DNA of 41,328 nucleotides from Acidobacteriaceae bacterium (GCA_003166855.1 PMUM01000128.1:39284-80611), one strand, 5' to 3'; shown: positions 8,253 through 17,472, counted from the first letter of the stretch. The notes: generated from the sequence alone by a model not told the origin. Numbers and translations: made by a program.

Positions 8253-10682
8253 TCATTCGAACCGCAACGCGGTCACGGGATCGACCCGGGTGGCGCGGTA
8301 GGCCGGAATCCATACGGCGAGAAGCGCAACCGCGCTCAGCAACAGAGGTGTCGCCACAAAGGCCGCAGGATCCCACGCTTTCACTCCGAAGAGAAAACCG
8401 GCAAGCAACCGTGTAAGCCCCAAAGCGCCGCCGATTCCAATCACCACTCCAAGGCCTGCCAGAACCATTCCCTGGCGCACGACCATGTTGCGGATATGCG
8501 GAGCCTGCGCGCCCAGCGCCATGCGGATGCCGAGTTCCTGCGTCCGCTGCTGCACCGAGTAGGCCATGAAGCCGTAAATGCCGATCGCCGCCATGAGTAG
8601 AGCCGATGAGCCAAAGATGGTCAGCAGCAGCATACTGAAGCGCTGCCGCGAGATGGTTGCAATGGCAATTTCATTCATCGTCCGGACGTGGCCCACCGGA
8701 AGCCCTCCAGTGGCTTCGCGCAAAGCAACAGCCGTGGGCTTGATGAGCGTACTGGGCTCCACGCGGCTGCGGACGATCCACCAGAGCGGCGTGATCCGCG
8801 AGTTGAGTGCGGTTTCTTTGTCGGGCATTTGCGCGATCGGAATATACATGGTCGGAGCCGGATCCTGATCGAGGCCACCATCCCGCGTATCGCCCACGAT
8901 GCCGATGATCTGTCGCGGGGGCTCCTTGAAGACCGGACCCACGTCGGCGCCGATCAGCAGTTGGTCAACAAGCGGATCGCCCTTGGGCCAGAATTCTTTC
9001 GCCATTGCCGCATTGATAATGACCACACCGGGCGCAGCCCCATCGTCACGCTCGGTGAAATTGCGCCCGCGCAGGATGGGAACTTGAAAGGTGTTGAAGT
9101 AGCTCCATGAAACCGGGAAGTACCCGCCTCCGCCAGTCGACGGATCGGTCCCTTTCGGCCGGCCAACAATGTCGAAAGACATACCAAAACCGCCCTGCAG
9201 CGGAAGGCAACAGGCCGCTGCGGCGCTGATCACTCCGGGAACAGCGTTAAGACGATCGGTCCCGTCGCGAATAATCTGGGCGACGCCGGCGGTCTTCTGG
9301 AAGCGCTCTCCATTGACCGACATTGCCATGGTCAGAACGTTATTCGGGTTGAAGCCGGGATCGACACTCTGCAGATTCCGGAACGTGCGGATGAGCAGCG
9401 CCGCTCCCACCACAAGGATCAGCGCCAGCGCCATCTCGCTCACGACGAGCACGGACCGCAGCCTGCCGCTGCGGAAGCCCACGCCCGAACGGTTACTGCT
9501 TTCGTTCAACGTCGCCGCAAGGTTCGGCCGCGACGCGCTGATGGCAGGCACAAGGCCGAACAGGACTCCAGTGATCACAGAGATCGCGAAGGTGAAGAAC
9601 AGGACATTCAGATCGAGCGTGACCGCAGATCCGTTCTCTCCGATACGCGGGATATCCCCCGGACTGATGGCCAGGAGCATTCGAACTCCGACAATCCCAA
9701 GAATCAGGCCTAGAATGCCGCCGGTAAGCGACAGCACCAGGCTCTCCGTAAGCAGTTGCCGGATGATTTGGACACGGCCCGCCCCGAGCGCGGCCCGCGT
9801 GGCCAGTTCGCGTTTTCTTCCGGAGGCGCGGATCAGCAGAAGGTTGCCGACGTTAGCGCAGGCAATCAGCAAAACGAAGCCGACCGCCCCGAGCAGAACC
9901 AGAATCGACGAGCGCGTGTCGCCGATAATCGATTGCTGCAAAGAAATAGCTCCAAAGCTCCCCTGCGGGCCGAGCGCATTGGGATAAGTGTTGCGATACT
10001 GCTCGGCCGCAATCTTCAACCGCGCGTTAGCCATTTGCAGCGTGATTCCCGGTTTGAGGCGCGCCGCGACGAAGAAGTAGTTGGCCATGTCCTGAGACGT
10101 TGGATCAAACTGGTAGGGCAGCCAGAGATCGCCTCCCGACTCCGTGGCGAAGGTGCGTCCAACGACTCTGACCACGAGGTAGGGCTGGCCGTCCAGTTGG
10201 ATACTTGTGCCCACAATATTCGGATTGCCCCCAAAACGGCGCTTCCATAGCCCATAGCTGAGGACGACGACATGGCCTCCGTTAGGGCTGTCCTCGGCTG
10301 CGGTGAACGTGCGTCCGGAGAGCACGGGCGCCCCTAATAGCGCAAAGAAGTCGGCAGTAACGTGGACACCCTGCACCTGCTCGGGATCGTGGCCACCGGT
10401 TAGATTGAGTCCTGCGCCACCCTGGTCGTATCCCGCGACGTGCTGAAAGATGCTGGTCTGCTGCAGCCAAATGTTGAGTTTGGGCACGCTGGCAGCGGCA
10501 TCCGTTCCTTGGGGATCCACGTTCATCAACTGCACGAGTGATTCTGGTTCGGGATAGCTGAGTGGCTTGAGCAGGATCGTGTTCACGACTGAAAAGATCG
10601 CCGTATTCGCACCAATTCCAACAGCCAGCACAACGACGGCTGTGGTGGTGAAGCCCGGAGTCTTGGCAAGCGAGCGCAGCAC
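8253..10682 (-). CDS. FtsX/MacB-like ABC permease (acidobacterial duplicated orphan permease)
   Basis: The 809-residue protein has the MacB-like layout twice: a first membrane segment (AVVVLAVGIGANTAIFSVVN), a periplasmic core, a three-helix FtsX domain (about 275-425), a second periplasmic core beginning MALALILVVGAALLIRTFRN, and a final FtsX domain ending RATRVDPVTALRFE. No ATPase gene is adjacent, which is typical of the orphan permeases abundant in Acidobacteria; their substrates are unknown. The GTG at 10682 is the only canonical start available, yet the reading frame stays open upstream to a stop at 10761-10763. It encodes residues that resemble the usual family N-terminus (DWIENTGRDLRFVLRSLAK), so the real or ancestral start may lie upstream. 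Confidence 0.85.
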   Translation of the reverse strand: MLRSLAKTPGFTTTAVVVLAVGIGANTAIFSVVNTILLKPLSYPEPESLVQLMNVDPQGTDAAASVPKLNIWLQQTSIFQHVAGYDQGGAGLNLTGGHDPEQVQGVHVTADFFALLGAPVLSGRTFTAAEDSPNGGHVVVLSYGLWKRRFGGNPNIVGTSIQLDGQPYLVVRVVGRTFATESGGDLWLPYQFDPTSQDMANYFFVAARLKPGITLQMANARLKIAAEQYRNTYPNALGPQGSFGAISLQQSIIGDTRSSILVLLGAVGFVLLIACANVGNLLLIRASGRKRELATRAALGAGRVQIIRQLLTESLVLSLTGGILGLILGIVGVRMLLAISPGDIPRIGENGSAVTLDLNVLFFTFAISVITGVLFGLVPAISASRPNLAATLNESSNRSGVGFRSGRLRSVLVVSEMALALILVVGAALLIRTFRNLQSVDPGFNPNNVLTMAMSVNGERFQKTAGVAQIIRDGTDRLNAVPGVISAAAACCLPLQGGFGMSFDIVGRPKGTDPSTGGGGYFPVSWSYFNTFQVPILRGRNFTERDDGAAPGVVIINAAMAKEFWPKGDPLVDQLLIGADVGPVFKEPPRQIIGIVGDTRDGGLDQDPAPTMYIPIAQMPDKETALNSRITPLWWIVRSRVEPSTLIKPTAVALREATGGLPVGHVRTMNEIAIATISRQRFSMLLLTIFGSSALLMAAIGIYGFMAYSVQQRTQELGIRMALGAQAPHIRNMVVRQGMVLAGLGVVIGIGGALGLTRLLAGFLFGVKAWDPAAFVATPLLLSAVALLAVWIPAYRATRVDPVTALRFE

Positions 10683-10818
10683 GAATCGAAGATCGCGCCC
10701 TGTGTTTTCGATCCAGTCGGAGAAGAGTCGAATTATGGGATCCCTCGGGGCACTCGGACGTTAGCAGTGCGTGGAGTCGGAACGAAGCATCCGAAAAATC
10801 TTGCAAGTCGAAACCGGG

Positions 10819-10847
10819 CTCTGTGTCCTCCGTGTCCTCTGTGGTTA
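10819..10847. repeat. Dispersed intergenic repeat (CTCTGTGTCCTC type), copy 1
   Basis: This copy carries GTGTCCTCCGTGTCCTCTG followed by TGGTTAA, between glgC and the permease gene. The same 28-nt sequence with two changes recurs at 39205-39232, and a more divergent form is at 16907-16935. All three lie between genes. Confidence 0.7.
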
Positions 10848-10873
10848 AGTCACAGCGGACTCGGGATATCCCG

Positions 10874-12124
10874 CTACTCGCTAGTGAAGTAATCGACCGT
10901 GACCGGATTCTCAAACAGCGAATAGTCGCGCGTCACCACCGTGATGCCGCTCTCCGTCACGAAATACCGCTGCCGGTCAGCCTCAGCGTCGTAGCCGATC
11001 GTCGTGCCTTCGGGGATATGCACGTCGCGGTCGAGGATCGCCTTGCGAATGCGGCAACGCCGGCCGACGCTCACATGCGAAAACAGAATGCAGTCATCGA
11101 CTTCGGAATAGGAGTTAACGCGCACGTCCGGCGAAAGCACGGAGTTCTTCACCTGCCCACCAGAGACGATGCATCCATTAGAAACGATGGAATCAAGCGC
11201 GGTGCCGGTTCGTCCCGCCTCAGCAAAAACAAATTTCGCCGGCGGATATTGCCGCTGGTGCGTGCGGATCGGCCACTCTTCGTCGTACAAGTTGAAGATG
11301 GGCGACACCGAAACAATATCCATGTTGGCTTCGTAGTAGGCCTCGAGCGTGCCCACATCGCGCCAGTAGCGGGCTTCCTTCTTGTTCTCATCGACGAAGT
11401 CGTAGGCGAAGACGCGGTAGTCGTCGACCATCTTGGGCAGAATATCTTTGCCAAAATCGTGGCTCGACTGCGGATTCTCGGCGTCCTTGAGCAGCACCGG
11501 GATGAGCACGTCCGCATTGAACAGATAAACCCCCATCGATGCCGCAACCTTTCCCGGATTTAGCGGCGAACGCAGCGTGGTTGTTTTGGGCTTTTCCTCG
11601 AAACCGTTGATACGCCCGTCTTTGTCCACGTCGACAACGCCGAGTTGGTAGGTCTGCGAGGGATCGCTCTGAATCGTCGCCAGCGTAATATCGGCCGCCG
11701 AGTCCATGTGCTGCTTCATCATCTTGCCGTAGTCCATCTTGTAGATATGGTCGCCGGAAAGGATCAGCACGTGTTTCGGTTGCTCGGAGCCGATGGAATA
11801 AATATTCTGATAAACCGCGTCGGCTGTGCCTTGATACCACTGGTCGCTGACCCGTTTCATGGGAGGCAGCACTTCAATGAACTCTCCCACTTCCCGGCCC
11901 AGAATGTTCCAGCCTTCGCGGATATGGCGGTTCAGCGACAGCGCCTTGTATTGCGTAAGGATGTAAACCCGCCGCAGGGCGGAGTTCAGGCAATTGGAAT
12001 GAGTGATGTCGATGATGCGATAGATGCCGCCAAACGTGACCGCTGGCTTGGCTCGGTCGCGAGTCAAAGGATAGAGTCGCTCACCCGCGCCACCTGCCAA
12101 TAGAACCCCGAGAGTATCTTTCAT
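10874..12124 (-). CDS. glgC: Glucose-1-phosphate adenylyltransferase
   Basis: The 416-residue protein makes ADP-glucose from glucose 1-phosphate and ATP, the committed step in bacterial glycogen synthesis. The N-terminal nucleotidyltransferase signature is clear (LAGGAGERLYPLTRDRAKPA, 9-28), as are the GDHIYKMDY, FEEKP and SMGVYLFN segments (catalytic and sugar-binding regions). The C-terminal third has the left-handed beta-helix pattern (IVSGGQVKNSVLSPDV, then VGRRCRIRKAILDRDVHIPE). Length is normal for the family. No other glycogen gene is in the window. It is divergent from the FAD oxidoreductase gene at 12310, with a 185-nt shared upstream region. Confidence 0.95.
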   Translation of the reverse strand: MKDTLGVLLAGGAGERLYPLTRDRAKPAVTFGGIYRIIDITHSNCLNSALRRVYILTQYKALSLNRHIREGWNILGREVGEFIEVLPPMKRVSDQWYQGTADAVYQNIYSIGSEQPKHVLILSGDHIYKMDYGKMMKQHMDSAADITLATIQSDPSQTYQLGVVDVDKDGRINGFEEKPKTTTLRSPLNPGKVAASMGVYLFNADVLIPVLLKDAENPQSSHDFGKDILPKMVDDYRVFAYDFVDENKKEARYWRDVGTLEAYYEANMDIVSVSPIFNLYDEEWPIRTHQRQYPPAKFVFAEAGRTGTALDSIVSNGCIVSGGQVKNSVLSPDVRVNSYSEVDDCILFSHVSVGRRCRIRKAILDRDVHIPEGTTIGYDAEADRQRYFVTESGITVVTRDYSLFENPVTVDYFTSE

Positions 12125-12262
12125 TACTACCCCTCAGATTCCGTCGCTGTACAGTTCGCCCCAGCGGAATCTCGCTTCCCGCACGGCAGATGCGAAAAGA
12201 AAACAGTAGATGTTAGCACAGGTGAGCGAGGTTGCCCCTCTCAGTGCCACCGGGCAGGTACG

Positions 12263-12268
12263 TATAAT
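12263..12268 (+). promoter_or_regulatory. Putative -10 element (TATAAT)
   Basis: A consensus TATAAT stands 41 nt before the TTG start of the FAD oxidoreductase gene, in the region divergent from glgC. No good -35 match is found at 16-18 nt spacing, so this is only a candidate. Confidence 0.4.
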
Positions 12269-12309
12269 GCTCCACGGTACTCACTGGCGTTCAACTCCCG
12301 GAGACGGAT

Positions 12310-14298
12310 TTGCCCAGAAAAACGATCTTGCGGCCGAAGGAACCGACACCTTCCGTGAATCAGGAGAATTCCCGCGCCGAGCAGGCCCTGGGGATGCAAC
12401 AACGCGTCACCCGCCGTGATTTTCTGAATGCCACTCTGCTGGCCTCGGGAAGTATACTGCTCAATCCTTTGTCACCGGCCGATCTGCTGGCAACGCGCGC
12501 AGCGGAACGCCCGAATGAAGACGACCTCACTGGCTACGGCGGCATTGGCGACTACGCAAACTCCAACGGCAACACGCTTGCGGTACTGAGCGCCGGACAC
12601 GAAATCCGCGATGGCCGTTTCGAGAATCTCCCCGCCGGCGTGATCGACACCGGTGAAACCTACGACTGCGTGGTGGTCGGCGGCGGCATCAGTGGCCTTG
12701 CCGCGGCCCTAATTTTTCAACGGCAGGCTGGCTCGGGCAAGACTTGTCTTGTACTCGACAACCATCCCATCTTCGGCGGCGAAGCCAAGCGTAACGAATT
12801 CCTGGTCGACGGCCACCGGTTGATCGCGCACCAGGGATCGGCGTTCTTCCCTGTTGCCTATCCCCACAGTTTCGTCGCACGCTTCTACGAATCGATCGGC
12901 CTGAAGACACCGCGCCTTGAATATCAGACATGGGGCAGCTCCGAGCCCGAAATGCCGCTCAGCCGCACGCCGTATTTGGGCTCGGCTCCGAACGCAACTT
13001 ACTTCGGCGCGAAGTTCGGCCAGCAGCAAGGACTGTGGCTGACCGACCCATGGGGCAAGGACCTGGAGAAGGCCCCAGTTCCGCCAAAAGCGCGAGCTGA
13101 GTTGTCGAAGTTCCAGTCCGCCAGCGACTCCGGCGGCCATGTACCAGAATATGCCGGCGACGCCGTCTCGCGGCGCCTCGACACCATCACCCTCGAAGAT
13201 CACATGATGGAGCGCCACGCCATCAGCCGCGAGACTATCCGCACATTCCTCTCGCCCGGCGAAGGTGGAGGATACGGCCTCGGCCCCGACGCGCTCTCCG
13301 GTTTCACCGCATACGCAGCCGACATGCTGCATCCCCTCGACATCAGCGACGAGACCGGCACGCAAATGTTTCCTGACGGCAATGGCGGCATTGCCCGGCT
13401 GATTACTAAGGCGCTGATTCCAGAATCGATCGCCGGTGATGACTCGCTGCGAGACGTCTGCCGGAATGCGGTCAACTTCGCGGCACTCGACCGCGCCGGA
13501 GCCTCGGCGCGCATCCGATTAGATTCGACTGCGGTATGGGTGAAACATGATGACGTTAAACATGAAGGCGAGCCCGCAAAATCCGAGTTCGTCACGATCG
13601 CCTACACACGCGCCGGCAAAACGTATCGTGTGAGAGCCCGCTCGGTCGTCATGGCGGGCGGCAGTTGGACCACGCGCCACATCGTTCGCGATCTTCCTGC
13701 AGATCGAGTTCAGGCCTACAGCCAGTTCTATCGCACGCCCTGCATGATGGCCAACGTCGCGGTGCGCAACTGGCGCTTCCTCTACAAAATGGGGATCTCC
13801 GGCTGCCAGTGGTTCGAGGGATTGGGAAATTACATGCAGGTGCGCAAGTTGGCGACCTGCGGCGCCGACGTGCCCACGATCGGACCTGACTCGCCAACCG
13901 TGCTGAGCGTGAAGGTTCTGTACACCTATCCCGGCCAGCCCACAGAGCAGCAGGGGCACATGGGCCGCGCAGAGTTAATCTCCACTCCGTTCCGCGAATA
14001 CGAACGCCAGATTCGCTATCAGTTCACCGCCATGTTTGCCCGCTCCGGATTCGATGCGGCCCGCGACATCGCCGGAATCATCCTGAACCGCTGGGGCCAT
14101 GCGTACCTGAGCCCCGCTCCAGGATTCTTCTTCGGCAAAAATGGCAAGCCCGCCCCCGGCGACGTCCTGCGCGCAGCCCCCTTCGGCAGAATTGCCTTCG
14201 CGAACACAGATCTTTCAGGAGTCGCCGATCACCGGTCCTCGATCATCGAGGCGGATCGCGCAGTGGGACAGTTACTGGATCAGGTGTTGGCGGGATAG
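12310..14298 (+). CDS. Tat-exported FAD-dependent oxidoreductase, spermidine dehydrogenase-like
   Basis: This 662-residue flavoprotein has a twin-arginine signal (TRRDFLNATLLASGS, Arg35-Arg36) and a Rossmann FAD-binding motif (DCVVVGGGISGLAAA, glycines 124-129), followed by LDNHPIFGGEAKRNEF. These blocks resemble the spermidine dehydrogenase (SpdH) group of periplasmic flavoenzymes, which cleave polyamines to aldehyde and amine. A similar LTGYGG and A-GHEIRDG-F-NLP pattern precedes the FAD motif, as I recall it in that family. The TTG start at 12310 has a GGAG site 7 nt upstream. An ATG at 12394 would start directly before the twin-arginine signal but lacks a ribosome site. Substrate specificity is an inference. 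Confidence 0.75.
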   Translation: MPRKTILRPKEPTPSVNQENSRAEQALGMQQRVTRRDFLNATLLASGSILLNPLSPADLLATRAAERPNEDDLTGYGGIGDYANSNGNTLAVLSAGHEIRDGRFENLPAGVIDTGETYDCVVVGGGISGLAAALIFQRQAGSGKTCLVLDNHPIFGGEAKRNEFLVDGHRLIAHQGSAFFPVAYPHSFVARFYESIGLKTPRLEYQTWGSSEPEMPLSRTPYLGSAPNATYFGAKFGQQQGLWLTDPWGKDLEKAPVPPKARAELSKFQSASDSGGHVPEYAGDAVSRRLDTITLEDHMMERHAISRETIRTFLSPGEGGGYGLGPDALSGFTAYAADMLHPLDISDETGTQMFPDGNGGIARLITKALIPESIAGDDSLRDVCRNAVNFAALDRAGASARIRLDSTAVWVKHDDVKHEGEPAKSEFVTIAYTRAGKTYRVRARSVVMAGGSWTTRHIVRDLPADRVQAYSQFYRTPCMMANVAVRNWRFLYKMGISGCQWFEGLGNYMQVRKLATCGADVPTIGPDSPTVLSVKVLYTYPGQPTEQQGHMGRAELISTPFREYERQIRYQFTAMFARSGFDAARDIAGIILNRWGHAYLSPAPGFFFGKNGKPAPGDVLRAAPFGRIAFANTDLSGVADHRSSIIEADRAVGQLLDQVLAG

Positions 14299-14304
14299 AC
14301 AATC

Positions 14305-14332
14305 AGAAGTAAACAACTAGAAGTAAACAACC
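14305..14332. repeat. Two tandem copies of a 14-nt unit
   Basis: AGAAGTAAACAACT is followed immediately by AGAAGTAAACAACC, just after the stop of the FAD oxidoreductase gene and before the dispersed repeat at 14341. Confidence 0.8.
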
Positions 14333-14340
14333 AAAAGCGT

Positions 14341-14385
14341 TGTCACCCTGAGCGGAGCCGTTCTTCAGGCGAAGCGAAGGATCTC
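14341..14385. repeat. Dispersed repeat family A, copy 1
   Basis: This 45-nt copy reads TGTCACCCTGAGCGGAGCCG, a short linker, then CAGGCGAAGCGAAGGATCTC. Related copies are at 17370-17413, 24234-24277 and 40825-40868, and a palindromic version is at 28729-28826. The ends are partly complementary (ATCCT / AGGAT, GCC / GGC). Confidence 0.85.
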
Positions 14386-14406
14386 GATCTGATCAAGAGC
14401 AGACGC

Positions 14407-14721
14407 CTACTTGTCCTTATCCGGCTTGTCCTTCTCCAGCTTCTCTTCATCAATCTTGATGCGCAACGACTTCAAAAACTTCAGATCCTGATCGTTGATC
14501 TTGAACTCAGGATTCGTCGACAACGTGGTCACGAGCGAAGTCTTATCCGGCGACTTCTCGCCCTGCTTGCTGACGCCGATCGTGGCTTCCAGCACCAGGA
14601 AAATGTCGTAGCCACCCTCCTTGATGCGGGACACAACTTCCGAAATCTGCTCGGAGTCGGAAAGAGATTCGTTGATGGCGTCGCCGAGCTCTTTCATGAG
14701 TTGCTTCAGTTGTGGATCCAC
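14407..14721 (-). CDS. Hypothetical small protein
   Basis: This 104-residue acidic/basic soluble protein has no recognised domain. The N-terminal half is predicted helical (MDPQLKQLMKELGDAINESL, then SEQISEVVSRIKEGGYDIFL), and the C-terminus is a charged KLEKDKPDKDK tail. There is no signal peptide or membrane segment. Codon use and the clean frame look like a real gene. It is divergent from the small membrane protein gene at 14848. Function unknown. Confidence 0.65.
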   Translation of the reverse strand: MDPQLKQLMKELGDAINESLSDSEQISEVVSRIKEGGYDIFLVLEATIGVSKQGEKSPDKTSLVTTLSTNPEFKINDQDLKFLKSLRIKIDEEKLEKDKPDKDK

Positions 14722-14847
14722 CGGGTCCCCCTGGACGAAATCACCAGCCTACGATCATTAGATGCCGTTCGGCGCGGGATCGGTTCGCCAGTCTCCATTC
14801 GCCCGCGTTGCGTCATTGTAGCGCCGCAGGCTGTTAAAATCGAGGCT

Positions 14848-15189
14848 GTGAGCAAAGTTTCTGCCTTACGAAAGTTAGGGGTGGTGGCTCAGGTCGCCGG
14901 ACGGCAGGCCGGGCGCAACCGCACGCTCAGCGCGGTCATGAGCGGCGTCCGCACCGCAGGCCGCTCGTTCGGGCGCGCCGCTCACCAGTTGTGGCTCGAG
15001 GTCACGGGATTCGTCTTCCTCATCATGGCCCTCGTTTGCGCCACTGCTGCCGTGAAGGAGTACGGCAAATATCATGCCGGAGGAGCAGGCGGCGGTCGTT
15101 TGGCAATTGCAATTTGCGTCGCGCTGACCTTTGGCTGGTTCGGACTCAGTTCGTTCTGGAGAGCACGGAGGAGAGGCCAGCGCCCTTGA
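14848..15189 (+). CDS. Small membrane protein, two predicted helices
   Basis: The 113-residue product has a basic N-terminal part (KLGVVAQVAGRQAGRNR) and two hydrophobic segments (VTGFVFLIMALVCATAAV and LAIAICVALTFGWFGLSSF), ending in a short basic tail. The GTG at 14848 with CGAGG just before it is chosen as start. The open frame extends further upstream to 14701, but that part would overlap the divergent gene at 14721 and is not convincing. It lies just upstream of the methylmalonyl-CoA mutase gene on the same strand. Function unknown. Confidence 0.6.
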   Translation: MSKVSALRKLGVVAQVAGRQAGRNRTLSAVMSGVRTAGRSFGRAAHQLWLEVTGFVFLIMALVCATAAVKEYGKYHAGGAGGGRLAIAICVALTFGWFGLSSFWRARRRGQRP

Positions 15190-15252
15190 ACATGCTCTGA
15201 CCATGCCGGGCATACGGACAGTTCCAAAGAGAGGTTGTCAGGTAGAAATGGA

Positions 15253-16866
15253 ATGATGGAAAAGCTGAAGACCCGCCCCAGCAGCACCGAGATTGAAACT
15301 TCCTCCCATATTCCAGTAAATCCGCTCTACACTCCCGCCGACCTCAAAGGCTCAGACTACGAAAGCGAAGTTGGATATCCCGGCGAATATCCCTTCACTC
15401 GCGGCGTGCAGGCCACCATGTACCGCGGCCGCCTCTGGACCATGCGTCAGTACGCCGGCATGGGCGACGCCGAGGAATCGAACAAGCGCTACAAATACCT
15501 GCTGGCGAATGGCACGACCGGGCTCTCCGTGGCCTTCGATTTGCCGACACAGATCGGCCTCGACTCGGATCATCCGCTAGCGGCGGGCGAAGTCGGCAAA
15601 GTCGGCGTCGCCATCGACTCTATCGAAGACATGCAGCGCCTGTTCGACGGCATCGAACTGACCAAGATTTCTACATCGATGACCATCAATGCAACGGCCT
15701 CGATCCTCCTCGCCCTATACGTAGCCGTCGCGCGCCGTCAGGGCGGCGACCCGCGCAAATTGTCCGGCACGGTGCAGAACGATGTGCTCAAGGAATACAT
15801 CGCCCGCGGGACTTACATTTATCCGCCGCAGCAGGCCATGCGCGTCATCACCGACATGTTTGCCTGGGCCAACCAGAACGTTCCCGACTGGAACACGATT
15901 TCGATTTCCGGCTACCACCTGCGCGAGGCCGGATCCACCGCCGTGCAGGAAGTCGCCTTCACGCTTGGCAACGGCATGGCCTACGTGGAAGCGGCAATGA
16001 AGGCCGGCCTGGACGTGGATCAATTCGCGCCGCGGCTCTCCTTCTTCTTCAACGCGCACAGCAATTTCCTGGAAGAAGTCGCCAAGTTCCGCGCCGCGCG
16101 CCGCATGTGGGCCCGCATCATGCGCGAGCATTTCAAAGCCAGAAATCCCAAGTCGTGGATGCTCCGCTTCCACACCCAAACGGCAGGCTCGACGCTCACC
16201 GCCCAGCAACCGGAAAACAACATCGTCCGCACAGCGATTCAGGCGATGGCGGCCGTTCTTGGCGGAACGCAGTCCCTGCACACCAATTCCTACGACGAAG
16301 CTCTGGCGCTGCCCACCGAGCAGGCCGCCCGCATCGCCCTGCGCACCCAGCAGGTGATTGCCTACGAATCAGGCGCTCCGCAAACCATCGACCCGCTAGC
16401 GGGATCGTATTACGTCGAGTCCTTGACCAACGAAATCGAGAAGCGCGCCGCCGAATATCTGGGCAAGATCGAAGTCATGGGCGGGATGCTGAAAGCCATC
16501 GAGCGCGGCTTCGTGCAGCACGAAATTCAAAACGCCGCCTACGAGTACCAACAGGCAGTCGATCAAGAACTAGCAATCGTGGTTGGCGTGAACCGCTTCG
16601 AAGTGGAGGAAGAAAAACCGATCCCGATTCAACGCATCGATCCAGCGCTCGAACCGAAGCAGATAGAACGCCTGCGCGCGTTGCGCGCAAAGCGCGACGC
16701 GGGTCCGTGGAAAGCCGCTCTAACAGGCGTGGAAGACGCAGCGCGTTCCGGTGCAAACGTTATGCCCCGCATCCTGGCCGCAGTCGAAGCCTCAGCCACC
16801 GTAGGAGAAATTTCCGACGCCATGCGCCGCGTCTTCGGCGAATACAAAGAAGCAGTTGTGATCTAG
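15253..16866 (+). CDS. mcmA: Methylmalonyl-CoA mutase, catalytic (TIM-barrel) subunit
   Basis: The 537-residue protein matches the substrate-binding and catalytic part of B12-dependent acyl-CoA mutases. It stops before the cobalamin-binding domain, so that domain must be a separate protein encoded elsewhere. Visible blocks are [49 protein letters not shown] and the final VFGEYKEAV. Tyr67 and Arg185 correspond in context and spacing (118 residues) to Tyr89 and Arg207 of the Propionibacterium enzyme. Isobutyryl-CoA and hydroxyisobutyryl-CoA mutases differ there, so methylmalonyl/succinyl-CoA is the likely substrate pair. Tyr221-His222 match Tyr243-His244. ATG 15253 has AGGTAG upstream; TTG 15235 is an alternative start. 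Confidence 0.88.
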   Translation: MMEKLKTRPSSTEIETSSHIPVNPLYTPADLKGSDYESEVGYPGEYPFTRGVQATMYRGRLWTMRQYAGMGDAEESNKRYKYLLANGTTGLSVAFDLPTQIGLDSDHPLAAGEVGKVGVAIDSIEDMQRLFDGIELTKISTSMTINATASILLALYVAVARRQGGDPRKLSGTVQNDVLKEYIARGTYIYPPQQAMRVITDMFAWANQNVPDWNTISISGYHLREAGSTAVQEVAFTLGNGMAYVEAAMKAGLDVDQFAPRLSFFFNAHSNFLEEVAKFRAARRMWARIMREHFKARNPKSWMLRFHTQTAGSTLTAQQPENNIVRTAIQAMAAVLGGTQSLHTNSYDEALALPTEQAARIALRTQQVIAYESGAPQTIDPLAGSYYVESLTNEIEKRAAEYLGKIEVMGGMLKAIERGFVQHEIQNAAYEYQQAVDQELAIVVGVNRFEVEEEKPIPIQRIDPALEPKQIERLRALRAKRDAGPWKAALTGVEDAARSGANVMPRILAAVEASATVGEISDAMRRVFGEYKEAVVI

Positions 16867-16874
16867 CGTGAGCT

Positions 16875-16900
16875 AAGGAAAACCCCGAGTGGTTTTCCTT
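16875..16900. terminator. Hairpin after the mutase gene
   Basis: A perfect 10-bp stem (AAGGAAAACC 16875-16884 / GGTTTTCCTT 16891-16900) with a 6-nt loop lies 9 nt after the mutase stop codon, between convergent genes. There is no extended T run, so it may be a weak or bidirectional terminator. Confidence 0.55.
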
Positions 16901-16906
16901 CGTCAA

Positions 16907-16935
16907 CCTTCGTGCCCTTAGTGGTTAATGATTTT
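16907..16935. repeat. Dispersed CTCTGTGTCCTC-type repeat, divergent copy
   Basis: CCTTCGTGCCCTTAGTGGTT followed by AATGATTTT resembles the end of the repeats at 10819 and 39205 (TCCTCTGTGGTTAA). It lies between convergent genes. Confidence 0.45.
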
Positions 16936-16949
16936 GAGGTGTACCCGCA

Positions 16950-17303
16950 CTACGCCGGTTGCGCCTGCATTTCCGCCACAACCGCATCCAGCTGCGCCAG
17001 CGTCTCGTCCACCGTCAACGAATACATCTCGCGTCCAAGCCCCTCACCCGCTTCCAGAGCAGTCTTCAGATAATGCCCCGCAATTTCCTGGGCCAGCGAA
17101 TCAGTAATGATCTTGCCGGTCCGCTTCTTGTATTCCACCCACGCGGGATGCGGCAGCGCCACCCACACCTTGCGCCCATCCACCAGAAACTTGATGTCAA
17201 CCGCGTCCGCGTGCCGCGTAGCAATCGCGACAATCATGGCCTGATAAACGCAATGCACCTGCTTCTTCGTCCACCGATCAGTCGCAGTAAAGTTCGCAAA
17301 CAT
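16950..17303 (-). CDS. Hypothetical protein, 117 residues
   Basis: A small soluble protein with no family I recognise. Features are a DRWTKKQVHCVYQAMIVAIA helix, a beta segment (VDIKFLVDGRKVWVALPHPA), a basic Y-KKRTGK turn and a C-terminal helix rich in Ala and Glu. The open frame extends upstream to 17489, but the ATG at 17303 (MFANFTATDRW) is preferred because the upstream part runs through the dispersed repeat at 17370-17413. It is convergent with the mutase gene. Function unknown. Confidence 0.65.
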   Translation of the reverse strand: MFANFTATDRWTKKQVHCVYQAMIVAIATRHADAVDIKFLVDGRKVWVALPHPAWVEYKKRTGKIITDSLAQEIAGHYLKTALEAGEGLGREMYSLTVDETLAQLDAVVAEMQAQPA

Positions 17304-17369
17304 GCATAAAACTATAGCGGAGTGCTCATCTCTCGAGCAAACCGACACGGCCGCCAATCTTCTGGGGGC

Positions 17370-17413
17370 GTCATCCTGAGCGGAGCCGTCTTTCAGGCGG
17401 AGCGAAGGATCTC
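17370..17413. repeat. Dispersed repeat family A, copy 2
   Basis: GTCATCCTGAGCGGAGCCG, linker TCTTT, then CAGGCGGAGCGAAGGATCTC, in the region divergent between the hypothetical gene at 17303 and the hydrolase at 17525. It matches the copy at 14341 with few changes. Confidence 0.85.
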
Positions 17414-17472
17414 GCGCGGAGTTGGAACGTAAAATTGGAACGTAAAAGAAGCCGCTTTCCCATCCGACTTCC

